Below are positions 16,842 to 25,473 of a stretch of DNA of 64,000 nucleotides, piece by piece. The stretch lies in NCBI GenBank assembly GCA_964371035.1, contig CAYJLG010000007.1:1-64000 (forward strand), in the 5' to 3' direction. A program made the translations under genes and the position numbers. Within the stretch, counting starts at the first letter, position 1. Every line of letters starts with the position of its first letter. This DNA comes from UBA1535 sp964371035 (GTDB taxonomy: Bacteria; Bacillota; Clostridia; Tissierellales; Sedimentibacteraceae). The notes under the pieces are model-generated. The model ran no database searches. It was not told the origin of the DNA and saw only the letters and a list, made by a program, of their open reading frames with translations.

Positions 16842-17732
16842 TTATTTTTCTCTAGTCAATAAAAAATTACATAATCCAATCAACATTTCAGCACGCTCTC
16901 CAAAGCATTTTAAAGCGTCAATAGCCTCTTGTGTCAATTTAGCTTGCAACATCTTTGATTCATCCAAACCAATCAAAGACACATAAGTCAATTTGTTGTT
17001 ATCCTTATCGCTGCCAATAGGTTTGCCAAGTGTTTCTTGGTTGCCCTCTACATCTAAAATATCGTCTTGGATCTGAAAAGCAAGCCCCAATCTTGCAGCA
17101 AAAATGTCAATCGCTTCAAGTTCAACTTTAGACGCACCACCTATCAATCCACCTACATGTGCACTAGAACCAATTATCGCTCCAGTTTTGCGACTTTGCA
17201 GATATTCTAAATCATCTGTCGTCTTGACGCTATCCTCACAAAACATATCGACGATCTGTCCGCCAATCATGCCTTCTACACCAGATGAATTAGCCAACAC
17301 ATTCATTGCCTCAATTAAAACACTAGCATCTCTCTTTATTTTAGAAAACTTTCTAAACATTACCTCAAAAGACATATTCAATAGTCCATCACCCGCCAAG
17401 ATAGCAACAGCTTCACCAAACTTTTTATGGTTAGACAATTTTCCACGTCTGTAATCATCATCATCCATAGACGGCAAATCATCATGTATCAACGAACAAG
17501 TGTGAATCATCTCGATTGCACATGCAAAAGGCAACACATTTTCAAAATCGTCTGCAAACATCTCAAACACACCAAGCATAAGCACAGGTCTTAATCTCTT
17601 GCCACCTGCAAACAAGCTATACTCTATAGCCTCATAAATCAATTTTTGCTTGTTTTCTTTCTTTATGAAATTTTCCCTCAAAGAACTATCAATTATATCA
17701 ATTTTCCCATTTAACCATTCATTAAAATTCAT
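16842..17732 (-). CDS. ispA: Farnesyl/geranyl diphosphate synthase
   Basis: Class I prenyltransferase of 296 residues. The first aspartate-rich motif is DDLPSMDDDD and the second is QIQDDILD; the GGKRLRP and GDGLLN motifs are also present. It condenses IPP with DMAPP/GPP to FPP for undecaprenyl and quinone precursors. IspD and IspF of the same isoprenoid supply line are encoded at 59.9-61.1 kb. Good GGTGGAG ribosome site. Confidence 0.94.
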   Translation of the reverse strand: MNFNEWLNGKIDIIDSSLRENFIKKENKQKLIYEAIEYSLFAGGKRLRPVLMLGVFEMFADDFENVLPFACAIEMIHTCSLIHDDLPSMDDDDYRRGKLSNHKKFGEAVAILAGDGLLNMSFEVMFRKFSKIKRDASVLIEAMNVLANSSGVEGMIGGQIVDMFCEDSVKTTDDLEYLQSRKTGAIIGSSAHVGGLIGGASKVELEAIDIFAARLGLAFQIQDDILDVEGNQETLGKPIGSDKDNNKLTYVSLIGLDESKMLQAKLTQEAIDALKCFGERAEMLIGLCNFLLTREK

Positions 17733-17821
17733 TTCTCCACCCGCTTAATTATTTTGATAACAATATATTTTAGTTATATAACAATTATACCTTGAAATTT
17801 TAGTTTGTAAATAAAATTATA

Positions 17822-17880
17822 TAAAAAAACGCAGTAGAAATTGAGTTTATCCCTATTTAGGGTTCAAATCTACTGCGTTA
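17822..17880 (-). terminator. Terminator after ribU
   Basis: AACGCAGTAGA (17829-17839) and TCTACTGCGTT (17869-17879) form an 11-bp stem, with an inner CCCTAAATAGGG stem. On the minus strand it is followed by seven T. Confidence 0.8.
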
Positions 17881-17901
17881 TTTTTCAATAATCTACATGC
17901 A

Positions 17902-18513
17902 TTATTTTTGTAAAATAGGCGACAACTTTTTATAAACTAACAACGTAATCGCAGAAACTGCAACGCCTTTTAATAAATTAAAAGGTACTACAGCATACAA
18001 CACAAATGTTTCTAAGTCGACAATTGCAGAATTCAATGCATTACCCATATCGACAAAAGCTTGAATCGGCATGTTGTAAACTACCGAGTACACAGGCAAC
18101 AATAAGAAATAATTCAAAATCGCGCCAATTATCGTCAAACTAACTATGCCAACAATAATGCCTATAACTGCGCCTTTAAAAGTTTTGTTCCTTTGATAAA
18201 TCATTGATGCAGGAACTACTAACGAACAACCCATCAAAAAATTAGCCAATTCGCCAACTCCTCCAGTAGTCGTTCCATCAATAACAAAATTCAATAGTAC
18301 TTTAACAAGCTCTATAGCAGCTCCAGCCACTGGACCTAGCGCCATAGCACCTATCAACACAGGTACCTCACTAAAATCAAGCTTGTAAAACGGTGGTGCG
18401 AAAAACAATGGAAACTTAAGCATCATCACGACAACAGAAACTGCCGCCAAAAGCCCTATCTTTGCCAATGTCTTTGTGTTTGTTCTCTTTCTTAAACTTG
18501 TTGATTCTTTCAT
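17902..18513 (-). CDS. ribU: Riboflavin transporter, ECF S-component
   Basis: A 203-residue membrane protein with about six hydrophobic segments and the RibU signatures KLDFSEVPVLIGAMALGP and NFVIDGTTTGGVGE. It binds riboflavin outside the cell and works with an ECF energising module (EcfA, EcfA', EcfT) that is not in the window. The FMN riboswitch directly upstream confirms the substrate. The start has AGGAGG 5 bases upstream. Confidence 0.95.
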   Translation of the reverse strand: MKESTSLRKRTNTKTLAKIGLLAAVSVVVMMLKFPLFFAPPFYKLDFSEVPVLIGAMALGPVAGAAIELVKVLLNFVIDGTTTGGVGELANFLMGCSLVVPASMIYQRNKTFKGAVIGIIVGIVSLTIIGAILNYFLLLPVYSVVYNMPIQAFVDMGNALNSAIVDLETFVLYAVVPFNLLKGVAVSAITLLVYKKLSPILQK

Positions 18514-18615
18514 TTTTCCTCCTGAAATTTAGAATTTCGGGGTTTTCGCATAGCGCAGTCTCGATACTCAAATCTTTTTGTTCGTTTCACTCTCAAAGAT
18601 TTGGTTCTCGTTGCG

Positions 18616-18643
18616 TAAAAAAACCTCCGAGATCCTCAGAGGT
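18616..18643 (-). terminator. FMN riboswitch terminator
   Basis: ACCTCTGAGGATCTCGGAGGT arranged as ACCTC(T/C)GAG arms (18623-18643) is followed by seven T on the minus strand. It lies between the FMN aptamer and ribU and is the likely off-state of the switch. Between it and the ribU ATG is a further AAATCTTT/AAAGATTT inverted repeat (18570-18602) of unknown role. Confidence 0.8.
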
Positions 18644-18702
18644 GATGTTTTCGATTTTGTACATTTTTAAATTCGTATTTAAATACGCCTTGTCATGCAC
18701 AA

Positions 18703-18806
18703 TCTTCTTCCATCCGGACTATACCGTCGGTATCGGAATTTCACCGATTCAGCTTCTCAGCTCGCAGACTTTAACTGCCGGTAGGGAATCACACCCAACC
18801 CTGAAG
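18703..18806 (-). promoter_or_regulatory. FMN riboswitch (RFN element)
   Basis: The minus strand reads CTTCAGGG...GATTCCCTACCGGCAG...GAATCGGTGAAATTCCGA...ACGGTATAGTCCGGATGGAAG, the conserved RFN core. FMN binding should favour the terminator at 18616-18643 and lower ribU expression. Confidence 0.95.
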
Positions 18807-18819
18807 ATATTACATTTGT

Positions 18820-18848
18820 ACTATATCATTTTTTTTTTAGCTTGTAAA
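18820..18848 (-). promoter_or_regulatory. Promoter of the FMN riboswitch-ribU transcript
   Basis: TTTACA (18843-18848) and TATAGT (18820-18825) on the minus strand are 17 bp apart, just upstream of the aptamer. Confidence 0.6.
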
Positions 18849-18987
18849 TAGTTTTTTTGAGAAAAGTAGCATTAATATCTTAGAAGACTTGCTTGAAATT
18901 TCCTATGATGAAATATATGATAAACTATTAAAAAAATATCCTGACAATGCTGAAATGATTAAAACAATTTTAGATAAACATTTTTAA
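18841..18987 (+). pseudogene. 3' remnant of an unidentified gene
   Basis: A 48-codon open frame with protein-like composition ends at TAA 18987 and is bounded upstream by an in-frame TAG. It ends with DEIYDKLLKKYPDNAEMIK and then TILDKHF, an acidic-basic helical pattern. It has no start codon or ribosome site before the body, and a perfect terminator follows at 18995-19030. The original gene, presumably deleted or replaced at its 5' side by the ribU region, is not recognisable. Confidence 0.5.
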
Positions 18988-18994
18988 TCGCTTT

Positions 18995-19030
18995 GGGTGA
19001 CACAAAAGCATAGATGTGTCACCCTTTTTT
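18995..19030 (+). terminator. Strong terminator behind the gene remnant
   Basis: GGGTGACACA and TGTGTCACCC form a 10-bp stem with a 10-nt loop followed by six T on the plus strand. Confidence 0.85.
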
Positions 19031-19052
19031 ATGCTATTTAGGCAAAATTTGC

Positions 19053-19081
19053 TTGACAGTTTTCACAAAAAATGCTATTCT
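19053..19081 (+). promoter_or_regulatory. Promoter of the antisense RNA
   Basis: TTGACA (19053-19058) and TATTCT (19076-19081) are 17 bp apart on the plus strand. Confidence 0.65.
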
Positions 19082-19087
19082 AAATAT

Positions 19088-19184
19088 AGAAAAGGAATTA
19101 CCTTTCAAACGGTAGCTCCCGTTATTGGTTAAATCAACCGTTTAGTTTGGGGAAACTATGATGGCGGTTGATTTTTATTTTTTT
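19088..19184 (+). ncRNA. Small antitoxin-type RNA of a type I toxin-antitoxin locus
   Basis: A roughly 97-nt transcript is predicted from the promoter at 19053-19081 to a terminator AAATCAACCG (19131-19140) / CGGTTGATTT (19165-19174) followed by a T-rich run. Further small stems (AAAGG/CCTTT, ACGG/CCGT) precede it. No coding potential is evident. The terminator is symmetrical and would also end the converging toxin transcript from 19321, the arrangement of Fst/holin-like type I systems. Ends are approximate. Confidence 0.55.
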
Positions 19185-19219
19185 AATATATTCCGTCAAC
19201 CTCGATTATGCACAAAAAT

Positions 19220-19321
19220 CTATCGTCTTTTGTCTAATGACAAAGTGATGATAGCTACAATCAATATCCCAAATGTGAAAATGCACTACAGAGTTTTGTA
19301 TATACCGACCCAAATTGACAT
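19220..19321 (-). pseudogene. Decayed holin-like (Fst/TxpA-type) toxin peptide
   Basis: Reading leftward from the ATG at 19321 gives MSIWVGIYKTL, then an in-frame TAG (19286-19288), then CIFTFGILIVAIITLSLDKRR and a stop. A short N-terminus, one hydrophobic helix (FTFGILIVAIITLSL) and a basic tail DKRR is the pattern of 30-odd residue membrane toxins of type I systems. The TAG in the region just before the helix inactivates it. It converges on the small RNA at 19088-19184. Alternatively the TAG could be a sequencing error and the toxin intact. Confidence 0.6.
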
Positions 19322-19363
19322 CACGCCCTTAAAGATTGTTAAGTAACATCCATGATATAATTA

Positions 19364-20287
19364 CTAAACAATTTTAGTAGCAAGAACTTCAAGTTTTCCT
19401 TCTATAAAATACCTGCATTCTTGTGCAGGTAAAAATATACTATCACCTTTAATAATTTTCAATTCCGAACTATTATTTTTAATTTTACCTTTACCCTCAA
19501 GTATTAATATATGGACAAATGAATCCTTATCAGTCGAAAAATTAGCTGTCTTATCAACCAAAAATTTCTCGACATCAAACAATTTGCGATTTAAATTCGA
19601 GTCTAATAATAATTCCTTTCCATATCTGTCAAAGTTTATTACATCCATAGCTTTATCAATATGTAATTCACGTTTGTTTCCATCAATATCAGTTCTATCA
19701 TAATCATAAACTCTATAGGTAACATTTGAATTCTGCTGAATTTCAGCAATAACTATACCTTTTCCTATAGTGTGTACAGTACCTGGTTCTATAAAAAACA
19801 CATCACCCTTTTTAACAAAAAACTTATTCAATAACTTAGTAACATCTCCATTTAATAAACTAGTTAAAAATTCTTCTTTATCAACTTTTCTATTAAATCC
19901 GCAATAAATATGAGCACTTTCTTCACATTCTAAAACAACCCACATTTCTGTCTTGCCAAGCTGTCCTTCATTCTTTAATGCATATTCATCATTAGGGTGA
20001 ACTTGTATAGACAAATCTTGATAAGCATCTATAAGCTTTACCATTATTGGAAAATAATTATGTTTTCTACATTTATCTCCATATATACTCTTTCCTTTTA
20101 TTTCTGCAAGTTGACTTATCGTCATATCTTTATGTTCTCTGTCAAGTATTGTATTCGTGCCATCTGGGTGCATGCACAACTCCCAAGATTCTGCAATTTT
20201 CCCACCAATACTTTTTTTGTTATAATAAGTTGTCAGCTTATCTCCACCCCATATATAATCCTTAAATATAGGTTTAAGTCTAAACAT
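19364..20287 (-). CDS. manA: Mannose-6-phosphate isomerase, class I
   Basis: A 307-residue, zinc-dependent cupin-type isomerase linking fructose-6-P and mannose-6-P. Metal-site motifs are visible: IQVHPND, KTEMW and GTVHTI. I start at the ATG at 20287 because the GAGGTGG site is too close to the upstream TTG. It is the last gene of the long leftward glycan block and feeds mannose-1-P guanylylation (next gene upstream); a phosphomannomutase is not found in the window. Confidence 0.93.
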   Translation of the reverse strand: MFRLKPIFKDYIWGGDKLTTYYNKKSIGGKIAESWELCMHPDGTNTILDREHKDMTISQLAEIKGKSIYGDKCRKHNYFPIMVKLIDAYQDLSIQVHPNDEYALKNEGQLGKTEMWVVLECEESAHIYCGFNRKVDKEEFLTSLLNGDVTKLLNKFFVKKGDVFFIEPGTVHTIGKGIVIAEIQQNSNVTYRVYDYDRTDIDGNKRELHIDKAMDVINFDRYGKELLLDSNLNRKLFDVEKFLVDKTANFSTDKDSFVHILILEGKGKIKNNSSELKIIKGDSIFLPAQECRYFIEGKLEVLATKIV

Positions 20288-20301
20288 AATCAAGCCACCT
20301 C

Positions 20302-21288
20302 TTAAATCTTATCATCAATATCTTTTAAATAGTCTTTCAAAAAAGAACTTTGCTCTTTATCAACAATCAATATTCCATTCTCGCTTGCAACTATCATTAC
20401 ATCTTTAACTCCAATACTTACAATAGGTATATCAAGTTCATTAATCACATGGGTATTGGTGCAATTTTCAAGTACTTTTACTTTGCCCAAGTGAATTGTC
20501 CCCATTTCTTCACTTAAAGTATTCCATGTACCTAAATCTTTCCATGTTCCAATATATTTGATCAATCCTACACTTTTAGCCTTCTCCGCGACCTCATAAT
20601 CCATGCTGTTTTTGCTCAATTTTTCATAATTAGCGTACACTTCCGCATAAGAGTTGTAATCAACATATTTTTTAACTATATTCATCATATACTTAAGTCT
20701 AAAAGCAAAAATACCTAAATTCCATAATGCTCCATCCTCTATAAGCAATTTCGCCTCTATAACATTTGGTTTTTCTTTGAATCCTTTTACATTTTCGCCA
20801 TCATCAGACAAAATATACCCATATTTTTCAGAAGGATATGTAGGCGTAACACCCATCAAAACCAAGTCATATTTATCTGTCAATACTAGATTCTCAACTT
20901 CTTTCAACTTTAAAAAGTAGTCATCATCAACATATGGATCTACAGGCAATACTATTATAACTTCATCTTCATCTATGTCTTGCTCATATATTAAGTGTGA
21001 ACAAGCAAGCGCAATTGCAGGAAAAGTATCTCTTCTCATAGGCTCTGCGATAATTGTTGCAGTATCACCTATTTGATCCAAAATAAACTCACTTTGGTTA
21101 CTTCCTGTTGATATCAATATATTATCAGTCAATCCTGCATTTTTTATCTGAGAAAACACCCTTTGTATCATAGATTCTTTCCCACCATCTTTAGATGACA
21201 AAACCTTTAAAAACTGTTTTGAATATGTATCATTAGATAGTGGCCATAACCTTTTTCCAGAGCCACCTGATAGTAAAACTATGTTCAT
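20302..21288 (-). CDS. manC: Mannose-1-phosphate guanylyltransferase
   Basis: A 328-residue nucleotidyltransferase making GDP-mannose. The signature is LLSGGSGKRLWPLSNDTYSKQF at the N-terminus (pyrophosphorylase loop GGSGKRLWP and KQF), with FKEKP at the sugar site. It lacks the C-terminal isomerase domain of long ManC proteins, consistent with the separate manA 14 bases downstream. Supplies GDP-mannose to GMD. Confidence 0.93.
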   Translation of the reverse strand: MNIVLLSGGSGKRLWPLSNDTYSKQFLKVLSSKDGGKESMIQRVFSQIKNAGLTDNILISTGSNQSEFILDQIGDTATIIAEPMRRDTFPAIALACSHLIYEQDIDEDEVIIVLPVDPYVDDDYFLKLKEVENLVLTDKYDLVLMGVTPTYPSEKYGYILSDDGENVKGFKEKPNVIEAKLLIEDGALWNLGIFAFRLKYMMNIVKKYVDYNSYAEVYANYEKLSKNSMDYEVAEKAKSVGLIKYIGTWKDLGTWNTLSEEMGTIHLGKVKVLENCTNTHVINELDIPIVSIGVKDVMIVASENGILIVDKEQSSFLKDYLKDIDDKI

Positions 21289-21324
21289 AATCTACCTCTC
21301 AATGAATATATACTTTAACGACTA

Positions 21325-22494
21325 TTACATACAATCTAATTTCTTCAATCCATCTGAAATGACCTCATACGCATAATCAATTTCTTTTTTTAAATCAAAC
21401 CCATGGTTTCCTAAAAAAATTCCGTTAAAATGAATATTATCTGCATTTTCAAGTTCTCCTGCAACCGAATATTCGAGTTGTTCTATAACCTTGTTTCTAA
21501 CAAAATTTCCAGCCACTATAGGTCTACACTCTATTCCTGAGTCTAGAATAATTTTAGCTAACTCGTCCCTTATTCCTGATTTTTGCACCAAAAAAGACAA
21601 ACCAAACCAAGAACTGTTTCCCGTCTCATTTTGTAATGTTAATGGCAAATTAGAAAATTTTTCAATAAAATAACGTGCATTTTCGCTGCGGCGTTCAACC
21701 AGTTTATCCAATTTTTTCAACTGTTCTTTAGCTAAAGCCCCCTGCATTTCCATTGGTCTAAAATTATATCCTGGCAAAATGAAATTAAAAAGTTCATAAA
21801 ATTCATCTTCTTTAGGTGTATATAGTTCACTGTCTTTTCCTATTTGTCTAGTCCACCCATGTGCTCTTAAGCACTTTAGTAGGTCATACAAATATCTATC
21901 ATCCGTCACTACAAATCCACCTTCCATAGTAGAAATGTGATGGGAAAAAAAAGTGCTATAAGTTCCCATAATTCCAAAAGTTCCTGTTTGTCTACCTTTA
22001 AAAGTAGCTCCCATACTTTCGCAGTTATCTTCTAAAAAAGTTAAATTATATTTTGAGCATATCTCTTTCAAGCTATCAAAATCATTTGGATTACCCAAAA
22101 GATTTACTGTTAGTATTCCAACAGTATCCTCGGTTATAGATTTTTCTATCTTATCAATATCAATATTTAAAGTGTCCTTATCTATATCAACAAATCTAAG
22201 TTTTAATCCGTATTGATTAATCGGATAATATGTCGTTGCCCATGAAACCGCTGGGACTAATATTTCCCCGCCTCTTTTCCATCTGCCCGAATGAACCATC
22301 GCACCTACAGCCAAAAGATTAGCTGAAGATCCTGAATTACACATAACTGCATACTTAGAACCGAAATATTCAGCAAAATATGCCTCAGCTTCCTCAACCT
22401 CTTTACCCATAGTAAATCTATCACTATCTATAACTCGTTGCAATGCTTTTTTTTCACTTTCATCCCAACTGCTTGCCGCCAAACTATATTTCAT
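21325..22494 (-). CDS. colD: GDP-4-keto-6-deoxymannose 3-dehydratase (ColD-like)
   Basis: A 389-residue DegT/DnrJ/EryC1 fold enzyme. The place that normally carries the PLP lysine reads FFSHHISTMEGG, with histidine instead. That is the hallmark of ColD and RfbH type 3-dehydratases, which use PLP/PMP to remove the C3 hydroxyl, and not of aminotransferases such as perosamine synthase. Other motifs: NSGSSANLLA and EDNCESMGATF. The start is the ATG at 22494 with GGAGG 9 bases upstream. Next to manC, an Fcl/ColC homologue and gmd, it points to GDP-colitose (3,6-dideoxy-L-galactose) synthesis. Confidence 0.82.
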   Translation of the reverse strand: MKYSLAASSWDESEKKALQRVIDSDRFTMGKEVEEAEAYFAEYFGSKYAVMCNSGSSANLLAVGAMVHSGRWKRGGEILVPAVSWATTYYPINQYGLKLRFVDIDKDTLNIDIDKIEKSITEDTVGILTVNLLGNPNDFDSLKEICSKYNLTFLEDNCESMGATFKGRQTGTFGIMGTYSTFFSHHISTMEGGFVVTDDRYLYDLLKCLRAHGWTRQIGKDSELYTPKEDEFYELFNFILPGYNFRPMEMQGALAKEQLKKLDKLVERRSENARYFIEKFSNLPLTLQNETGNSSWFGLSFLVQKSGIRDELAKIILDSGIECRPIVAGNFVRNKVIEQLEYSVAGELENADNIHFNGIFLGNHGFDLKKEIDYAYEVISDGLKKLDCM

Positions 22495-22495
22495 A

Positions 22496-23428
22496 CTATT
22501 TAGCCTCCACATTCTCTATGTACCACTTATACACTCTGCTAAGCCCTTCTTCAAGCTTAATTTTGCTATACCATCCCAAACTGTTAATTTTACTTGTATC
22601 TACACACTTTCTTGGCATTCCGTCAGGCATAGATGTGTCAAACACCAACTCTCCATCATATCCCACAACCTTACAAATAGTAGTAGCCAATTCTCTTATA
22701 GAAACATCCTCTCCCACACCTACATTCACAAACTGACTATCATTATAATTTTCAAGCAAAAAAACACATGCATCCGCTAAATCATCAACATACAACAGCT
22801 CTCTTCTCGCATTACCCGTTCCCCAGACTACTACCTCTTTTATCTTTTCTTTTTTAGCCCTATGTATCTTCATAATAAGAGCAGGCACCACATGTGAATC
22901 ATTGACATCAAATGTATCGCCTTCACCATAAATGTTGCAAGGCATAGCGCTTATGAAATTACTATTATATTGCTTATTGTAATACTCACAAAACTTAAGT
23001 CCCATAATTTTGGAAATAGCGTAAGCTTCATTTGTCGGTTCTGGTATTCCTGAAAGCAAATAATCTTCCTTCATCGGTTGTTCACAATTTCTTGGATAAA
23101 TACAAGAACTACCCAAAAACAACAATTTTTCTGCACCGAATTTGTAAGCACTATGAATTACATTTGCACTTATCATAGAATTAATATATCCAAATTCAGC
23201 TGGCATAGACATATTTGCCCTTATGCCTCCAACTTTAGCAGCCGCAAGTATTACGAGGTTAGGCCTTTCATCATCAAAAAATTTTTCCGTTTCTCTTTGT
23301 CTCGTCAAATCTAATTCTTTGTGAGTTGCGACTACGATATTCTTATAACCTACCTCTTTTAGTTTACTAAAAATAGCATTACCGACAAGACCCGTATGTC
23401 CCGCTAAGTATATCTTCTTATCTCTCAT
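22496..23428 (-). CDS. fcl: GDP-L-fucose/GDP-L-colitose synthase (epimerase-reductase)
   Basis: A 310-residue SDR enzyme. The NADP motif is GHTGLVG and the catalytic set is SSCIYP (Ser, Cys) with YAISK (Tyr, Lys). The histidine of DSHVVPALI is also kept, as in E. coli GDP-fucose synthase. It performs C3/C5 or C5 epimerisation and C4 reduction. Because a ColD homologue is translated directly after it, the product may be GDP-colitose (ColC activity) instead of, or besides, GDP-fucose. Overlaps the end of gmd by about 11 bases. Confidence 0.88.
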   Translation of the reverse strand: MRDKKIYLAGHTGLVGNAIFSKLKEVGYKNIVVATHKELDLTRQRETEKFFDDERPNLVILAAAKVGGIRANMSMPAEFGYINSMISANVIHSAYKFGAEKLLFLGSSCIYPRNCEQPMKEDYLLSGIPEPTNEAYAISKIMGLKFCEYYNKQYNSNFISAMPCNIYGEGDTFDVNDSHVVPALIMKIHRAKKEKIKEVVVWGTGNARRELLYVDDLADACVFLLENYNDSQFVNVGVGEDVSIRELATTICKVVGYDGELVFDTSMPDGMPRKCVDTSKINSLGWYSKIKLEEGLSRVYKWYIENVEAK

Positions 23429-24425
23429 TTAAGTCATGCTCCATCATTATTTTTACAAGTTCTTTAAAAGATGTTTTCGGCACGAACCCAAGCTTATCTT
23501 TTATTTTTGTAGCATCTCCCAACAAAAAGTCAACCTCGGTAGGTCTGAAAAATTTAGGATTTATCTCTATCAATAATTTACCCGTCTTGCTATCTATCCC
23601 TCGTTCATCTAGTCCGTTCCCCTGCCACTCTATGTTGATATCCACATAAGAAAAAGCTTCTTCCACAAACTCCCGAACAGAATGTGCCTCACCTGTAGCA
23701 ATCACATAATCATCAGGAGTGTCATACTGCATCATCATCCACATACCATGTACATAATCTTTAGCATAGCCCCAATCTCTTTTAGAGTCTAAGTTGCCAA
23801 GAGTTAATCTTTCTCTCTTCCCTTTTACTATCTCAGCAACAGCAGCAGTAATCTTTCTCGTGACAAAAGTCCTGCCTCGTCTCTCACTTTCATGATTAAA
23901 TAAGATTCCATTACAAGCAAATAAATTATATGCTTCCCTAAAATTCACGGTTATCCAATATGCGTACAATTTAGCTGCCGCATAAGGAGAACGTGGCATA
24001 AACGGAGTATTTTCATTTTGTGGCACAGTGTCAGGAAATCCGCCAAACAACTCAGAAGTAGATGCTTGATAATATTTTGTTCCAACTCCAAGACCTTTAA
24101 TCGCATCCAGCAGCTTGATAGCTCCTATACCATCAACTTCTGCAGTATATTCAGGCACATCAAAACTCACCTTAACATGTGATTGTGCCCCCAAATTATA
24201 TACTTCATCAGGCTGTATCTTTTCTATCAATCTACTTAAATTTGAAGAATCCGTAAGGTCTCCGTGATATGTATAGATATCATCCATCAGATGATCAATT
24301 CTCTCTGTATTAAACACACTTGCTCGCCTTATAATTCCATGTACTTCATATCCTTTTTCAAGAAGAAGTTCTGCAAGATATGAACCGTCTTGTCCTGTTA
24401 TTCCTGTTATAAATGCTTTTTTCAT
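23418..24425 (-). CDS. gmd: GDP-mannose 4,6-dehydratase
   Basis: A 335-residue extended SDR: N-terminal GITGQDGSYLAELLL, GIIRRAS, catalytic YAAAKLYAYW, and the GMD-typical RDWGYAKDYV. Makes GDP-4-keto-6-deoxymannose, the shared substrate of ColD and Fcl. Good AAGGAAGGG ribosome site. Confidence 0.96.
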   Translation of the reverse strand: MKKAFITGITGQDGSYLAELLLEKGYEVHGIIRRASVFNTERIDHLMDDIYTYHGDLTDSSNLSRLIEKIQPDEVYNLGAQSHVKVSFDVPEYTAEVDGIGAIKLLDAIKGLGVGTKYYQASTSELFGGFPDTVPQNENTPFMPRSPYAAAKLYAYWITVNFREAYNLFACNGILFNHESERRGRTFVTRKITAAVAEIVKGKRERLTLGNLDSKRDWGYAKDYVHGMWMMMQYDTPDDYVIATGEAHSVREFVEEAFSYVDINIEWQGNGLDERGIDSKTGKLLIEINPKFFRPTEVDFLLGDATKIKDKLGFVPKTSFKELVKIMMEHDLNER

Positions 24426-24445
24426 ATAATTCCCTTCCTTAATAC

Positions 24446-25348
24446 TTATATTATTCTTCTAGCAGTTGGATTTAATACAAATTTATTTGGCGTTTGATTT
24501 AAAAGTGCCGCTAAATAACTAAAGCTACTATTAGCAATTATTAGGTTTTTACAATAAGTCATCAGCTGCATATCTCTAAAATTATTTTCGCCAGTATTTC
24601 CATCCATAAAAAATATCTTGTCATTAGAAGTAAATCCTAAAGCTTCCATATTGTCTTTGCACCAATTTAAATCATCTGAAAAAATAAAAAAAACAGGATT
24701 TCGTTCTAACAATTTCATTTGTCCAACAGATTTTTGATACCAAGTAGCATCCAAATCCCATCCAAGTGTTATGAAGTCCCCTCTTCTAATGTGTACTCCA
24801 ATAGAGTTGGAATTCAATATCATATCTATCATTTTTTTATTGTAATCATCCTCTATAACTGGAAAAGTTAAATCTTTGATTATAATATCTTTAATATATT
24901 GGAACCATCCTGCATTGATCCAATAGCCTTCATAATATAAATTTCCTGACAAATTTATAATTTGAGGTGCATACGAATTCATTTGAATTGTAGTGTATTT
25001 ATCATTAAATTTTATTTTAGCATTTTCATATAATTTAAAGTAATATTCTCCTTCAGTGACAAGTTTCAAATTAGCAATTCCCGCCTCTTTCAAATAAGTC
25101 ACTATATCGACATCTTCCCTAGTAATTTCAAGCAATTCATTCCAAACATCACTATCAAAATAATTGCTTAACAAATTTGGTTTAATTTTGAATATTTTAT
25201 CTATCTCATACCCATTATGCTGGTTATTATAGAAAAACGCTCTATCATCAAATATACATATATCATTTGTTGAGATTTCTAATATTCTATAAAAAATATA
25301 TTGAAACAGTTGATTCCCTAATCCACCGTTTATCCTTAAAATTTTCAT
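24446..25348 (-). CDS. Family 11 alpha-1,2-fucosyl/colitosyl-transferase
   Basis: A 300-residue GT11 protein. It has the N-terminal GGLGNQLFQY motif and the GDP-binding HIRRGDF motif near residue 191, with the C-terminal IANSSFSYLAAL segment. Family members transfer L-fucose from GDP-fucose in alpha-1,2 linkage, and some in E. coli accept GDP-colitose. Lying next to gmd-fcl-colD, this one is the likely user of their product. No signal peptide or membrane segment: cytoplasmic. Confidence 0.87.
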   Translation of the reverse strand: MKILRINGGLGNQLFQYIFYRILEISTNDICIFDDRAFFYNNQHNGYEIDKIFKIKPNLLSNYFDSDVWNELLEITREDVDIVTYLKEAGIANLKLVTEGEYYFKLYENAKIKFNDKYTTIQMNSYAPQIINLSGNLYYEGYWINAGWFQYIKDIIIKDLTFPVIEDDYNKKMIDMILNSNSIGVHIRRGDFITLGWDLDATWYQKSVGQMKLLERNPVFFIFSDDLNWCKDNMEALGFTSNDKIFFMDGNTGENNFRDMQLMTYCKNLIIANSSFSYLAALLNQTPNKFVLNPTARRII

Positions 25349-25473
25349 CTATCTATTTTATGGCGTATACACCATTTCTCCTATCCTAATAAAAATTTTC
25401 AATACTAAATATGCAATTAAAGTTTCATACTATATGCTTCACAACATATTCATTATCATATCAAAGTCAAATT

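Noticed and set aside
19158..19346. Plus-strand 62-residue reading frame
   Set aside because: It lacks a ribosome site, runs through the antisense RNA terminator and lies opposite the decayed toxin; its composition is not protein-like.
21325..22494. Perosamine-type aminotransferase assignment
   Set aside because: The PLP-lysine position is histidine (SHHISTMEGG), typical of 3-dehydratases such as ColD.
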